This document shows positions 1 to 9,176 of a stretch of DNA of 64,000 nt, piece by piece. Position numbers and translations under genes: made by a program. Position 1 is the stretch's first letter; each line of letters begins with the position of its first letter. This stretch comes from DATAWK01 sp036267255 (GTDB lineage Bacteria; Acidobacteriota; Terriglobia; Terriglobales; Acidobacteriaceae), in assembly GCA_036267255.1 (NCBI GenBank), contig DATAWK010000043.1:248001-312000 (forward strand), written 5' to 3'. The notes beneath the pieces were generated by a model. That model did no database searches. It saw only the letters and a list, made by a program, of their open reading frames with translations, and was not told the origin of the DNA.

Positions 1-274
1 TACCCTGGTCCGCTTCGCCGTTATGAACAATGCCGGCCAGATCGTGGTCTGAAAGCGCAATCACTTTGGGCATCGTCGCAATGGCTGGGCCCCTGCCGCC
101 CTTGCCATCGGCGCCATGGCAGTATGCACAGTTCGATCCAAACAACTGCGCTCCTTGATTCGGAACGCTTCTTTGACCGGCCTGCGCGAACATGGGCACG
201 GCCGCCAGTACACCCAGAGAGGAGCCAAGCAACATCGCTGCAAGTCTGGTACGGGTCATCGATTCAAATCTCAT
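1..274 (-). CDS. Secreted c-type cytochrome, partial (C-terminus off the window)
   Basis: Only the first ~91 residues are present; the gene runs off the left edge. An N-terminal signal peptide (hydrophobic stretch AAMLLGSSLGVLAAVPMFAQA) is followed by a class I cytochrome c start: the heme-binding motif CAYCH, then GADGKGGRGP and a helix ending DHDLAGIVHNGEADQG, as in small mono-heme periplasmic electron carriers. The ATG at 274 gives a full signal peptide; an internal ATG at 259 is also possible. A truncated DUF4380 gene lies upstream on the same strand. The electron-transfer partner cannot be told from this fragment. Confidence 0.8.
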   Translation of the reverse strand, partial: MRFESMTRTRLAAMLLGSSLGVLAAVPMFAQAGQRSVPNQGAQLFGSNCAYCHGADGKGGRGPAIATMPKVIALSDHDLAGIVHNGEADQG

Positions 275-335
275 CCCTAAAAAATAAGTTGGAGAGTACA
301 TGGTTTGCAGCCTGCCGCCTTCGTGACGCAAAAAT

Positions 336-1124
336 TTACTGCATGGGAGTCCGAGCATCTCGCGGTGGAGGTGGATTCACAAGAACTTCGCCCAGTGGTC
401 CGCGATCCAGGCCATTCGCATCCACCAGATGCACTGAGACTCTGGTGGTATTGGGGGGTGCATGTACCGTGGTCTGCAATTGTACGGGTTCGAGGGGAGT
501 TACGGACATGAGTTTCGCGGTGCCTCCGCCGCCCCTTCCATAAAAGTGCGCCACCAGATCGCCCGCATAGAACACACCAAAGTTGCCGGAGAGTACCAGG
601 CCGGCGGGGGTCGCGGTGGCCGTAAGTGGCGTTCCAATAACACCGCTGTAGGTCGTCGCCTTGAAATCTTCTCCCATGCGCGTGGGATACCACTGTGTAT
701 CCATGGCGTAGCTTTCGCCCGGTGCGAGTTCGACCATCGGGCTGTTCATCTCCGCCTCCACGAATGGTCCCTCTCGGGGTTCCGTATGCTGATTCCGTTT
801 GACCGGTTCACCGGACGAATAGAAAATGATGGTCGCTTTGCCGGGATACGCCGCGGTGGGATCGATATGGTGCCGCTCCACCATGGTGTATCCGGTCGAG
901 CCATCCACAGCTGCCAGCCATCCCGAGGGAGAGTCTATCCAGACCTCCTGCATGATGTCGTTCCAATGCACCCGCAGCGTGCCTCGCCCGATGCGCAAAA
1001 AGTGTGCTGAAAAGGTGGAAGACCACTCAGACGGAAAGCGGTCATGAAGTTCTCCATGCCTGCCCTGCGAGTTCCGAACAGAGCTCTCGAAACAAACCGT
1101 TCGACTCAGGCACACGTCTCGCAC
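336..1124 (-). pseudogene. DUF4380 protein, N-terminally truncated
   Basis: From about residue 60 the frame matches the C-terminal half of DUF4380 proteins of unknown function, which are frequent in Acidobacteria: SGWLAAVDGSTGYTMVERH, then VELAPGESYAMDTQWYPTRMG and a terminal beta-rich segment. Family members usually carry a long N-terminal beta-sandwich, which is missing. The first ~40 residues (Arg/Ser/Cys-rich) do not look like it, and no signal peptide is visible. The break falls close to the ~210 bp repeat at 1211, which suggests the gene was cut by an insertion or deletion at the island edge. It could still be translated from the ATG at 1124, but a working protein is unlikely. Confidence 0.6.
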
Positions 1125-1210
1125 ACGAATCTCCGTAGGGAGACGAGTCCGCCCGGTACTCGCTAAGACCTGCCGTTGATCAAAGCAAATCAGTGTCGCC
1201 TCGCCGCAGT

Positions 1211-1423
1211 GGAATTGGAAGTTAATCTAGATCGATCCCGAGAACTATCCTTGTGTTTAGCAAATCTCTCGACTCAGAGAAAGCGCCTCGAAGCAAGATA
1301 TGAGTCGGCGAAAGTTCTACGAAGAGATTCTCTCAGGCACAGAAGATGCGCAAATTATCGGCGTAAATCGCGGCATTTGGATTGTTTTTGGATGAACGAA
1401 TCAGAGTGGAAGACTGTCTGGCG
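1211..1423. repeat. Copy 1 of a ~210 bp diverged direct repeat (partner at 52085-52295)
   Basis: The core at 1322-1384 is nearly identical to 52192-52254 (shared run tctcaggcacagaagatgcg followed by caaattatcggc). Weaker similarity extends left to ggaattg(g/a)aagtt and right to actgtctggcgg. In the second copy this end is the CCGCCA 3' terminus of tRNA-Ser. Read on the minus strand, both copies share a short open stretch (PKTIQ.PRF.PIICASSVPERIS then stop), so a coding remnant is possible. The two copies flank about 51 kb. Confidence 0.75.
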
Positions 1424-1460
1424 GTGGATGGAGTCTCCCGCGAACCACTCTCTAGACCTG

Positions 1461-1639
1461 AATTCCCTGCTAACAGGGAAATTTACAAGGAATTTTGCGA
1501 ATTTGGCCTAATAATTTCGGGGAGAAGATCGGTCTATTATCTTGAATATAGGCCACTTCTGACCGATGAACCCCATTTCGAGGGTGCAACTTAACAGGGA
1601 ATTACCCCTGGGATATCAGGGAAAGTCGCTTCCCTGTTA
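1461..1639. repeat. Cluster of TTCCCTG / CAGGGAA inverted repeats
   Basis: Four related motifs lie within 180 bp. ttccctg (1463-1469) and cagggaa (1474-1480) form a tight hairpin. taacagggaa (1592-1601) and ttccctgtta (1630-1639) form a perfect 10 bp inverted repeat with another cagggaa (1617-1623) between them. No gene covers 1425-1837. The arrangement could be recombinase or operator sites near the island edge; the function is unknown. Confidence 0.6.
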
Positions 1640-1837
1640 CCGCATAATTATCTATAAACTTCATACTCGAGTCTCTGGCTTTCCGGCACAAAAATACCGG
1701 GCACGCCATATCCACCGCCATGAACCTGTTTGAATCACTGTTTACGCGGGGGGACAGCTTATAGCGGCATCCTGACTAAATCCGAGAACTTACCAGATGC
1801 CCAGAAATATTTCGAACAAAAGCATAAAAAGTGAGAC

Positions 1838-2596
1838 TCATTTCGACGATTGCACAACATCTTTTGTCTCTTCAAGAAAAGCGCCAACTGTCTGAGCGAC
1901 CAATCGTTCGGCAAATACAGGATCATGTGTCTTGAGCGCGTCAATGATCCGCTTGTGCTGTTCCAGACTTCGTATCCATTGCTTTTCTTCCGTTCGCGCG
2001 CCTTGAACTCGGATAACTACAAATGCGAATAGCGGAAGAATAATCCGTTTGATGGTTTGCACCAGCATCCGGTTTCCAGTCTTCTCCGCAAGCAATATAT
2101 GAAACTGTAGATCGCGTTCATAAAACGCTCTCAGGTTGTTGCATTCGATCGCGGAACGCATGTCGGAAAGCATCTGTTCGAGTTCCGCTAGATCGGGTTT
2201 CTTCTGGGCAACGATGCGAGCGGCATAACCTTCCAAAACGGCCCGCAGTTCATAGCTATGAGCCACGTCTTCGTCGCTCAGTTTAGTCACCTTCGCAGTG
2301 CGGCCTGAACCCTTCTGTATAAATCCCTCCGCAGACAGAATATTCAACGCTTCGCGGACAGAAGTTTGAGAGATTTTCAGAAGTTTCGCCCATTTCACCT
2401 CGACAATCTTTTCGCCGGGAGCCAGGCGCCCACTGATAATCTCTTCGCGAAAATAGGCGGCGAGATTGTCCTTCACCAAAAGAAGGTCTTGTTGAGAGTG
2501 CCTTAATCCTAGAGGAGATGTACCCATAAGGAGTTGAGAGAAACCTCTAACAGATGATATCAAGACGTCCAACGCGCGTCCGAGCCGTCGATTCAC
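1838..2596 (-). CDS. GntR-family transcriptional regulator (FadR/FCD subfamily)
   Basis: 252 residues. An N-terminal winged helix-turn-helix (about residues 45-110, with the GntR pattern LKISQTSVREALNILSAEGF) is followed by an all-helical FCD ligand domain (RAVLEGYAARIVAQ, then RDLQFHILLAEKTGN). FCD regulators usually sense small carboxylates or sugar acids. The start is a GTG that overlaps the TGA stop of the upstream SDR gene (GTGA), which implies translational coupling; a shorter form from the ATG at 2527 is possible. It is likely the local regulator of the adjacent catabolic genes and co-transcribed with the SDR. The ligand cannot be told from sequence. Confidence 0.88.
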   Translation of the reverse strand: MNRRLGRALDVLISSVRGFSQLLMGTSPLGLRHSQQDLLLVKDNLAAYFREEIISGRLAPGEKIVEVKWAKLLKISQTSVREALNILSAEGFIQKGSGRTAKVTKLSDEDVAHSYELRAVLEGYAARIVAQKKPDLAELEQMLSDMRSAIECNNLRAFYERDLQFHILLAEKTGNRMLVQTIKRIILPLFAFVVIRVQGARTEEKQWIRSLEQHKRIIDALKTHDPVFAERLVAQTVGAFLEETKDVVQSSK

Positions 2597-3402
2597 GGTT
2601 TCGATTTGACGATTAGCGTCTTGGAGGAATACGGTTCCCGGCTGATGAGCTGGCTGCTCATCCCGCCGTCAGCGAATATGTTGGCGCCCGTAATGCAGGC
2701 GCTGCGATCACTCAGAAGAAAAGCTGCCAGTTCACCAATCTCGATGGGTTCAATTACCCGTCCAATGGGAATGTTCGCGTTCCAGTAGTCGGCACACGCT
2801 GCAGTATCCGGCGCCGCAGCCTGTATATCCCGCCAAATTTGCGTATTCAAGAGACCTGGCGAGATGCAATTGACTCTGATTTGTTTCCTGGCCAACTCAA
2901 CGGCTACGCTCTTGCTCAATCCAACCACCCCCCATTTGGCTGCATCGTAAGGGCCGGATCCCGGTAGAACGGCATGGCTGTGAACACTGGAAATGTTGAT
3001 AACGCTGCCGCCCGTGGATTGCTTCAGCATCTGTTTGCTGACTAACTGAGTCAAAAAAAAGACCGCGCGGAGATCCACCGAGAGGAGTTGTTCCCATTCT
3101 TCGAGGCTTGTATCAAGAAATGGTTTTACAAAATTTATGCCCGCGTTGTTTACAAGACCATCAATCTTTCCAAACTTTTTGAGAACCTGCTCTACCAGGG
3201 CTGACAGATCCTCTGTCTTTCGCACGTCGCAGCTAACCGCAAGTGCCCGAACGCCAAGTTCGTCGGCCACCCTTTTCGCCCTCTCGGCGTGAAGATCGGC
3301 GATGACAACCATTGCGCCCTCGCGATAGCAGACTTTGGCTATTCCCTCGCCAAGACCACTCGCTCCTCCGGTCACCACAATCGTCTTATTTTCCAGTATC
3401 AC
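2593..3402 (-). CDS. Classical short-chain dehydrogenase/reductase
   Basis: 269 residues. Rossmann-fold motif TGGASGLGEG (residues 11-20), NNAG (85-88), catalytic Ser139, Tyr152 and Lys156 (PYDAAK), and the C-terminal FADGG typical of sugar/polyol SDRs. It oxidises or reduces a hydroxyl/carbonyl with NAD(P). The acidic residue after strand 2 (ADLH) suggests NAD preference (inference). The start is a GTG preceded by AGGAAG. It is divergent from the 2-hydroxyacid dehydrogenase gene across a 316 bp region holding two AAGCGCTT palindromes, and overlaps the GntR gene. The locus points to a sugar such as L-rhamnose or L-arabinose as substrate, but this is not proven. Confidence 0.88.
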   Translation of the reverse strand: MILENKTIVVTGGASGLGEGIAKVCYREGAMVVIADLHAERAKRVADELGVRALAVSCDVRKTEDLSALVEQVLKKFGKIDGLVNNAGINFVKPFLDTSLEEWEQLLSVDLRAVFFLTQLVSKQMLKQSTGGSVINISSVHSHAVLPGSGPYDAAKWGVVGLSKSVAVELARKQIRVNCISPGLLNTQIWRDIQAAAPDTAACADYWNANIPIGRVIEPIEIGELAAFLLSDRSACITGANIFADGGMSSQLISREPYSSKTLIVKSKP

Positions 3403-3448
3403 CAGACACTTCCTCGAATATTCGGATATATTGACAACAGCAAATTAC

Positions 3449-3456
3449 AAGCGCTT
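3449..3456. promoter_or_regulatory. Candidate LacI-type operator (AAGCGCTT), SDR-side
   Basis: Palindrome caagcgcttag, 47 bp upstream of the SDR start. It fits the AAnCGnTT-like core usually bound by LacI-family repressors. The same core occurs at 3604, 15850 and 15997. No LacI gene is in the window, so the regulator would be encoded elsewhere. Confidence 0.55.
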
Positions 3457-3603
3457 AGTATCTTATATTATCGCATTTTAGTCAGCACTAATACTGGCAG
3501 CACAGCCTCTTATGGGTAGTCTACAACAGCTATTACTTCTTGAGGAATGGTGCTTCCGTGAAGTTGCTACACACACATTTTGGCAGATTTATTCTTATTG
3601 CAT

Positions 3604-3615
3604 TTAAGCGCTTAA
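3604..3615. promoter_or_regulatory. Candidate LacI-type operator (TTAAGCGCTTAA), hydroxyacid-dehydrogenase side
   Basis: A perfect 12 bp palindrome 104 bp upstream of the start of the 2-hydroxyacid dehydrogenase gene, the first gene of the five-gene plus-strand cluster. It is the most complete of the four boxes. The surrounding 3403-3718 region is AT-rich and contains no gene. Confidence 0.6.
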
Positions 3616-3718
3616 GATGTTAATTTAATGCTCGCACCTTTAACCCACACTACAGACTCGTATGGGTCACGACACCCGCGATGCGCGACAACCAAAAGTC
3701 TGGAACACGGAGTCGAAC

Positions 3719-4678
3719 ATGGAAAACAGGCCCAGATTTGTCATCACGGACTACGGATTTCCAGATATCTCGACCGAACGCGAAATCATCGGCAACGCAG
3801 GCGGGGACCTCTCGGCATTCCAATGCAAGACTGAAGTCGACGTCATTCGCGCGGCAAAGGATGCCGATGTCCTTCTCGTGCAGTGGGCTCCGATCACCCG
3901 CGCAGTCATACAGGAGCTCTCCCGCAGCAAAGTAATCGTCCGTTATGGGATAGGAATCGACAACGTCGATCTGGATGCAGCGCGTAGTCGAGGTATTGTG
4001 GTTTGCAACGTTCCGGATTACTGCGTCGATGAAGTTGCCGATCATACATTTGCTCTTGCGCTGGCATTGACTCGACAACTTCCGGCGATTGATCGGCAGA
4101 TACGACAGAACGTCTGGCAAACCGTACCGCCAAATAAAATGTTTGCATCACGACAAATGACCTTTGTCACTCTTGGGTATGGACGAATCGCGCGCACAGT
4201 CTTAGAACGCGCACGGGCCTGCAAATTCCACCTTGCAACCTGCGATCCATATTTGTCTGCTGATGTTGAACTTCCCAGTGACATTCCCCTGTTAACGATG
4301 GATGAAGCTCTTGCCACGGCAGATATTCTTTCTCTCCATGCGCCACTCACAGACACAACTCGTCACATGATGGATGCACGAGCCTTTGCCAAAATGAAAT
4401 CGACGGCCCTGCTGATAAACACGGCCCGTGGCGGATTGATTGATTCCGTTGCGCTTGCCGAAGCCTTAGACAGCGGACACCTGGCAGGCGCGGGACTGGA
4501 TGTTTTTGAGCCGGAGCCTCTCGACGAGCATCATCCGTTGCGGCATTGTACGAACGCGTTGCTTACGTCGCATGTTGCCTGGTATAGCGAGCTGAGCGGA
4601 TCGAAACTGCAGAGACTGGCTGCCGAAGAGGCAGTACGCGTGTTAAATGAACAAAAGTCACCCAATCGCGTCGCGTAA
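3719..4678 (+). CDS. D-isomer-specific 2-hydroxyacid dehydrogenase
   Basis: 319 residues from the ATG at 3719, chosen because GGAG lies 7 nt upstream and the extra N-terminal residues from 3662 are unlike the family. The catalytic trio is present: Arg in NTARGGLID, Glu in GLDVFEPEPL, His in TSHVAWYS. The nucleotide motif reads GYGRIA, with Ala in place of the last Gly. The HVAWYSELS ending resembles C-terminal-binding-protein-like bacterial members. The likely reaction is NAD-dependent interconversion of a D-2-hydroxyacid and a 2-keto acid. It opens a plus-strand cluster with an MBL-fold protein, a sugar symporter and two exported glycosidases. Confidence 0.87.
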   Translation: MENRPRFVITDYGFPDISTEREIIGNAGGDLSAFQCKTEVDVIRAAKDADVLLVQWAPITRAVIQELSRSKVIVRYGIGIDNVDLDAARSRGIVVCNVPDYCVDEVADHTFALALALTRQLPAIDRQIRQNVWQTVPPNKMFASRQMTFVTLGYGRIARTVLERARACKFHLATCDPYLSADVELPSDIPLLTMDEALATADILSLHAPLTDTTRHMMDARAFAKMKSTALLINTARGGLIDSVALAEALDSGHLAGAGLDVFEPEPLDEHHPLRHCTNALLTSHVAWYSELSGSKLQRLAAEEAVRVLNEQKSPNRVA

Positions 4679-4753
4679 CGGTGGAATGAAATTTCATATT
4701 CAATGGGTCCAGCGATTGCGTTGCAGGTTCTGTATTCCGGTGAAGGAGAATTC

Positions 4754-5509
4754 ATGCGATATGAAATTCGGGTGCTGAAGATGGGGCAATGCGAGGTACC
4801 TGGTCCGGAAGTCTTCTGGATGAGCAATTGGAATTCATGGGAGCTACTGACGTTTTGGATGGTGCTGATCCGTGGAAATGGCCAGAACATCATCATCAAT
4901 ACAGGGCCTCCACAGGATTTGACCCCGATGAACGAAGTCTGGAGCAAAGCCATCGATCCCAGGTCCCAGATGATCAGAACGGATGACGAGCGACCGGAAG
5001 AGGCTCTACGCCGGGTCGGCATTTCTCCGTTAGACATCGACTATGTCTTGATTACTCCGCTGCAAGCTTATGCGACGGGAAATATTTCATTGTTTAGAAA
5101 TGCGACAGTCTGCATCTCGCGCCGAGGATGGATTGAGGATTTTCATGCTCCAAACTTTCCCATGCACATCCCGCGAAAACTGCGGATACCGGATGAAACT
5201 CTTCTGTATCTCGAGATTGAAGCTCCAGAAAAGCTTCGTCTGCTCGATGATGAGGAAGAGATTTTACCAGGACTCCGGGCGTTTTGGACTGGGACTCATC
5301 ACCGCTCTTCCATGGCATACGCGATCGATACGGATCGCGGCACGGTCATCGCTTCAGACTGTTTTTTCAAGTGCGCCAACATCGAGAAGATGATTCCTAT
5401 CGGAATTCACGAGAGCCTGGATGAGTGTATGCGAGCTTACGCACGGATTAAGAAGGAAGCCGACATTCTGCTTCCTTTATACGATCCCGCGGTACAAGGT
5501 CGATTTTGA
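4754..5509 (+). CDS. Metallo-beta-lactamase-fold protein lacking the HxHxDH motif
   Basis: 251 residues from the ATG at 4754, which has GGAG 6 nt upstream. The layout follows the AttM/AiiA lactonase-like MBL fold: an early strand with GNGQNIIINTGP (42-53), a long insert, DIDYVLITPL, a later TGTHHRSSMAYAI and VIASDCFFKCANIE. The position expected to hold HxHxDH reads TPLQAYATGN (101-110), so four of the usual zinc ligands are absent while the later His and Asp remain. It may be a non-metal or altered-metal enzyme or a binding protein. It follows the hydroxyacid dehydrogenase by 75 bp and precedes the symporter by 43 bp. A sugar-lactone substrate is a guess. Confidence 0.7.
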   Translation: MRYEIRVLKMGQCEVPGPEVFWMSNWNSWELLTFWMVLIRGNGQNIIINTGPPQDLTPMNEVWSKAIDPRSQMIRTDDERPEEALRRVGISPLDIDYVLITPLQAYATGNISLFRNATVCISRRGWIEDFHAPNFPMHIPRKLRIPDETLLYLEIEAPEKLRLLDDEEEILPGLRAFWTGTHHRSSMAYAIDTDRGTVIASDCFFKCANIEKMIPIGIHESLDECMRAYARIKKEADILLPLYDPAVQGRF

Positions 5510-5552
5510 AATGTTCGAGATGTGCGGAAACTGCCGAGGCGGTGCAGAGTAG

Positions 5553-6572
5553 ATGCGGATGACTGGAATGCCGTTCATTATTCTGGGTGGCTTGATGGAG
5601 GGCTTATTCACGCTTCCAGTAAAAATCACTCCGAAGTGGTCCTGGGAAAATATCTGGGGAGCCGGCTCACTCTGTGCGCTGATTCTTGTTCCAGGACCCC
5701 TACTTCTGATCACGGTGCCGCATTTTCAAAATGTGTACGCCGCGGCTCCTTCTGCGGCTATCTTGTGGGCGATTCTTTTTGGCGCGGGTTGGGGCTTGGG
5801 TGGCATTTTCTTTGGTCTTGGAGTTTCCGCTCTGGGTCTTTCCTTGGGAACATCGTTGATCATGGGGCTGGTTGCGATTGGAGGGTCTGTCGTTCCTCTG
5901 TTATTGCAGCATCGGGACCAGCTATTTGGAAAGAGTGGCGCTGCGCTGCTTTCAGGCATAGGCATCATGATCCTCGGACTGGCGCTATGTGCCCGTGCGG
6001 GCAGTTTGAAGACCGCAACTGGAGCCAGCTCCAAAACCGGTTCCTTCAGCCCTGCGTTCAGTCTGGGTCTTTTCTACTGCATCGCGGCAGGATTGCTTTC
6101 TGCGCTTGTTAATTTTGCTTTGATTTTTGGCGCTCCAATTGCCAATCCTGCAATCGCGCAAGGCCTCGATGCAGCAACCGCGAACAACGCCGTGTGGGCG
6201 CTTGTCTTCGCCGCAAACTATCTCGTGAATCTGGGTTATTGTTTCTACCTCGGGTTCAGAAAACAGACTCTCGTAAAGTTCTTTTTGCCAGGCACGGGAT
6301 CGTACTGGATTCTTGCAATGGTCATGGGTCTTTTGTGGGCGGGCGGTATCGTCGTCTACGGGCGAGGTGCGTCTATGGAAGGAATCTATGGTCCCGTCTT
6401 CGGCTTCCCGATAATGCTGATCGCTTCGATATTGACCGGAAATTTTACAGGAGCGATTTTGGCGGAATGGCGGGGCGCACCAGCGCGAGCAAAGCGGACT
6501 ATGCAATGGAGCGTGGCAATTATGATCGTGGCCATCGTAACTCTAGGCTGCTCTAATTACTGGATTCCGTGA
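5553..6572 (+). CDS. RhaT-like L-rhamnose/proton symporter family protein
   Basis: 339 residues, about ten hydrophobic segments. The start fits RhaT-type carriers: GGLMEGLFTLPVK at the N-terminus, then WSWENIWGAGSL and a Gly-rich helix GAGWGLGGIFFGLGVSALG. It would import a deoxy-sugar with protons across the inner membrane. The nearby GH78 rhamnosidase supports L-rhamnose, but related carriers in acidobacteria may take other sugars. It is third in the plus-strand cluster, between the MBL-fold protein and the GH127-like gene. Confidence 0.8.
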   Translation: MRMTGMPFIILGGLMEGLFTLPVKITPKWSWENIWGAGSLCALILVPGPLLLITVPHFQNVYAAAPSAAILWAILFGAGWGLGGIFFGLGVSALGLSLGTSLIMGLVAIGGSVVPLLLQHRDQLFGKSGAALLSGIGIMILGLALCARAGSLKTATGASSKTGSFSPAFSLGLFYCIAAGLLSALVNFALIFGAPIANPAIAQGLDAATANNAVWALVFAANYLVNLGYCFYLGFRKQTLVKFFLPGTGSYWILAMVMGLLWAGGIVVYGRGASMEGIYGPVFGFPIMLIASILTGNFTGAILAEWRGAPARAKRTMQWSVAIMIVAIVTLGCSNYWIP

Positions 6573-6690
6573 TAGGTCACGCTGTCCGGGCAGGCCTGAC
6601 AATTCAGTTCGACGTTGGCCGTTATGAAATCGTCTGAGGGCTGGCACAGAGCTTTCGGTGAGGCTGAGAGTTAAAGAAAAGAGGTATTCC

Positions 6691-9111
6691 ATGTCTATTA
6701 CGCGTAGAAAGTTTGTCACCGGATCCGCATACCTCAGTACGGGTATTGCTGCACGGCAGATGCTGTGGCCGCACTGGTTGTTTGCCGCAGAGGTTCCGGA
6801 ATATCTCGCACTGCTGCATGCCGACGATGACCGCATGGCATTTGCGTCTGCAAGCGACTATCGCCCTTATATGGCAAAGCCCGGAAGCGTGGATGCGAGC
6901 AGTTGGGTGCAGGTAGATTTGGGCAGTATTCAGCCGATCGACATGATCAAGCTCTATCCAGCCTTCCAGCTTGGACTGGCGCAACGGCGAGGGTATGGAT
7001 TTCCAGTTCGTTTCAAGATGGAAGCTTCCGACGATCCGCAGTTTCGTTCCGGCCATGTGATTGTGGATCAGACAACTTCGGATTTTGCGAATCCCGGCGA
7101 CAAGATCACACAATATGCTGTACCAGGAATTTCTGCGCGCTTTATACGGTTAACCGCAACTCAATTCGGCCCTTCGGTAAAAAAGGGGGGGTACTCGTTC
7201 GCTTTAGCGAAATTGGGTGTTTTGTCGAGCGGAAACGACATTGCAGTACACGGGCCAGTTACCGCAGATGCTGTCTACGGAAACTCGATGGATCTGGAGC
7301 AATTGACGCGTGCGCCGCGGCCCATGGGAGAAGGGATCGTTACCGATCATCCTGAAAATCTGACGTCTCGAACAAGTTGGAAACCCGCAGCTTACGAAGT
7401 GAACGCTCCCCGCCACGGTGTGGTCCTCAATGGCGGGGTCTTCCAATCTGTCATGGAAAACAATATTGGTTATCTGCTCAACTCATTTTCAGTAGATGAG
7501 ATGCTGCGGCCATTTTTGCAGCGCGCTGGCAAACCCATTCCTCCTGGGGTCAGCACGCAAGCCACTTCGTGGGATAACGATCTTCCCGGTTCCTGCGCGG
7601 GACGGTTTCTCATGGGATCTGGGAATACGCTGCGCTGGATTGATCATCCGGAGCTACGCCGTCGTATGAATGCAGTTGTTGATGGCATCGCGGAATGCCG
7701 TGAGCCCAATGGTTACATCATGGCGTATCCGGAAGACACCATCTTTTACTCGGAGCGCGGCAATTACACGCGTGCCTGGGTAACGCATGGGTTGATCGAG
7801 GCCGGATACGCCGGCAATGCCAAGGCGTTTGAACTCCTGCGCGGGTATTACGACTGGTTCGATCAACGCCCTTATCTATCTCGAATGCTGCGCAGTGCAA
7901 CTCTGGGATACCAGGGGATGATCGCCAACACAAGAATGTACTTCACTCCTGCCGGGAAGCCCGAAGATATTCAGGTCGTCCAGCGATATTACCAGGAGAA
8001 TTACTGGCTGGAGGGATTGGCAAAAAAAGAAGACTGGACGGTTTGGCAATATCCCTACGACCGTCCCCACTGCTATGAGCTCACCGCATTTGAGGCGTAC
8101 GTCGACTTGTACCGAGCAACAGGAGAACGAGAGTATCTGACAGCCATGCTCGGCGCTTGGCAACTCTATCGCGACAATTGGATCGCCATCGGTGGTAGCA
8201 GCTCGGTCATCGAAGGTGATAACGATCCTCCAGGATCGTATTACCTGCATAGGGAATTGGGTGAACTATGTGGCAGTTCGTTCTGGACATTTCTAAGCCA
8301 ACGCCTTCATCTTCTATATCCGGAAGACGAAAGATATGTCGCCGAAATCGAAAAATCCATTTACAACGTCGCTATGGCTAATCAAGGCGGAACACAGGGG
8401 TTGCGCTACAACACCATGTTAGTTGGAAAGAAACAGGAGCCAACGCAGGTAGATACCTGCTGCGAGGGACAGGGTACAAGATTACTAGGGTCCATCCCAG
8501 AGCATCTCTATTCCGTTGCCCCCGATGGACTCTACGTAAACCTTTATGCCGCCTCGACTATCGCCTGGCAGCAAGCCGGGGATTCTCTAAAGTTAACGAT
8601 GACGACACAATTTCCCTTCCAGCCAGATGTCCAGTTGCATATCGCCGCCGCTAAGCCGACGCAGAGTAAGCTGCACCTACGCATACCTTCCTGGGCTATC
8701 AATGATATGGACATTCGGATCAATGGCAACCATGCAGTTACCGGAATATCTGGAACTTATACGCTTTTAGATCGACTGTGGGTGGATGGAGACATCGTAT
8801 CTTTTACCCTGCCTGCGAAATTCCGGCTTATGCGTTACATGGGATTGGATCAGATTCCCGGCCACCAGCGCTTTGCGTTGGAGTATGGTCCTATTCTCAT
8901 GGCGGCCGTAGGCCCTCCAGATGCCACGCTCAAAGTGCGGAATGGACAGCACTACCAAGACCTGCTGACTCAGCTACAGCCTCAACCGGATCATCCGCTC
9001 CACTTCACGATCCAGCACAATCCGGGGATTGAGTACATGCCCTACTGGCAGGTAGCCGACCAGTCTTTTACCTGTTTCCCGGTAATCGATATCGAAACTG
9101 AAAATAGCTAA
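6691..9111 (+). CDS. Tat-exported GH127-like (DUF1680) glycosidase with F5/8C-type N-terminal domain
   Basis: 806 residues from the ATG at 6691, which starts a Tat signal (TRRKFVTGSAYLSTG). Residues ~45-160 look like a discoidin/F5/8C carbohydrate-binding domain (SSWVQVDLGS, later SARFIRLTA). After that is a DUF1680 (alpha/alpha)6 barrel. The vicinal Cys590-Cys591 (DTCCEGQGTRL) matches the catalytic/zinc cysteines of GH127 beta-L-arabinofuranosidases. The C-terminal part is beta-sandwich (LHLRIPSW). The family removes beta-L-arabinofuranose from plant glycans. It is co-directional with the downstream GH2 gene (65 bp gap), fitting export and joint attack on a plant cell-wall polymer. Confidence 0.82.
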   Translation: MSITRRKFVTGSAYLSTGIAARQMLWPHWLFAAEVPEYLALLHADDDRMAFASASDYRPYMAKPGSVDASSWVQVDLGSIQPIDMIKLYPAFQLGLAQRRGYGFPVRFKMEASDDPQFRSGHVIVDQTTSDFANPGDKITQYAVPGISARFIRLTATQFGPSVKKGGYSFALAKLGVLSSGNDIAVHGPVTADAVYGNSMDLEQLTRAPRPMGEGIVTDHPENLTSRTSWKPAAYEVNAPRHGVVLNGGVFQSVMENNIGYLLNSFSVDEMLRPFLQRAGKPIPPGVSTQATSWDNDLPGSCAGRFLMGSGNTLRWIDHPELRRRMNAVVDGIAECREPNGYIMAYPEDTIFYSERGNYTRAWVTHGLIEAGYAGNAKAFELLRGYYDWFDQRPYLSRMLRSATLGYQGMIANTRMYFTPAGKPEDIQVVQRYYQENYWLEGLAKKEDWTVWQYPYDRPHCYELTAFEAYVDLYRATGEREYLTAMLGAWQLYRDNWIAIGGSSSVIEGDNDPPGSYYLHRELGELCGSSFWTFLSQRLHLLYPEDERYVAEIEKSIYNVAMANQGGTQGLRYNTMLVGKKQEPTQVDTCCEGQGTRLLGSIPEHLYSVAPDGLYVNLYAASTIAWQQAGDSLKLTMTTQFPFQPDVQLHIAAAKPTQSKLHLRIPSWAINDMDIRINGNHAVTGISGTYTLLDRLWVDGDIVSFTLPAKFRLMRYMGLDQIPGHQRFALEYGPILMAAVGPPDATLKVRNGQHYQDLLTQLQPQPDHPLHFTIQHNPGIEYMPYWQVADQSFTCFPVIDIETENS

Positions 9112-9176
9112 TAGCCCCGACTCAAAGCGTTCGAGAAACACCTGGCAGGAAATGCTATTGCAAGGGAGATAGAAGT

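Noticed and set aside
1176..1594. Small plus-strand open frames over the ~210 bp repeat
   Set aside because: Their shared peptide (RRDSLRHRRCANYR) only reflects DNA identity between the two copies; there is no ribosome-binding site or family.
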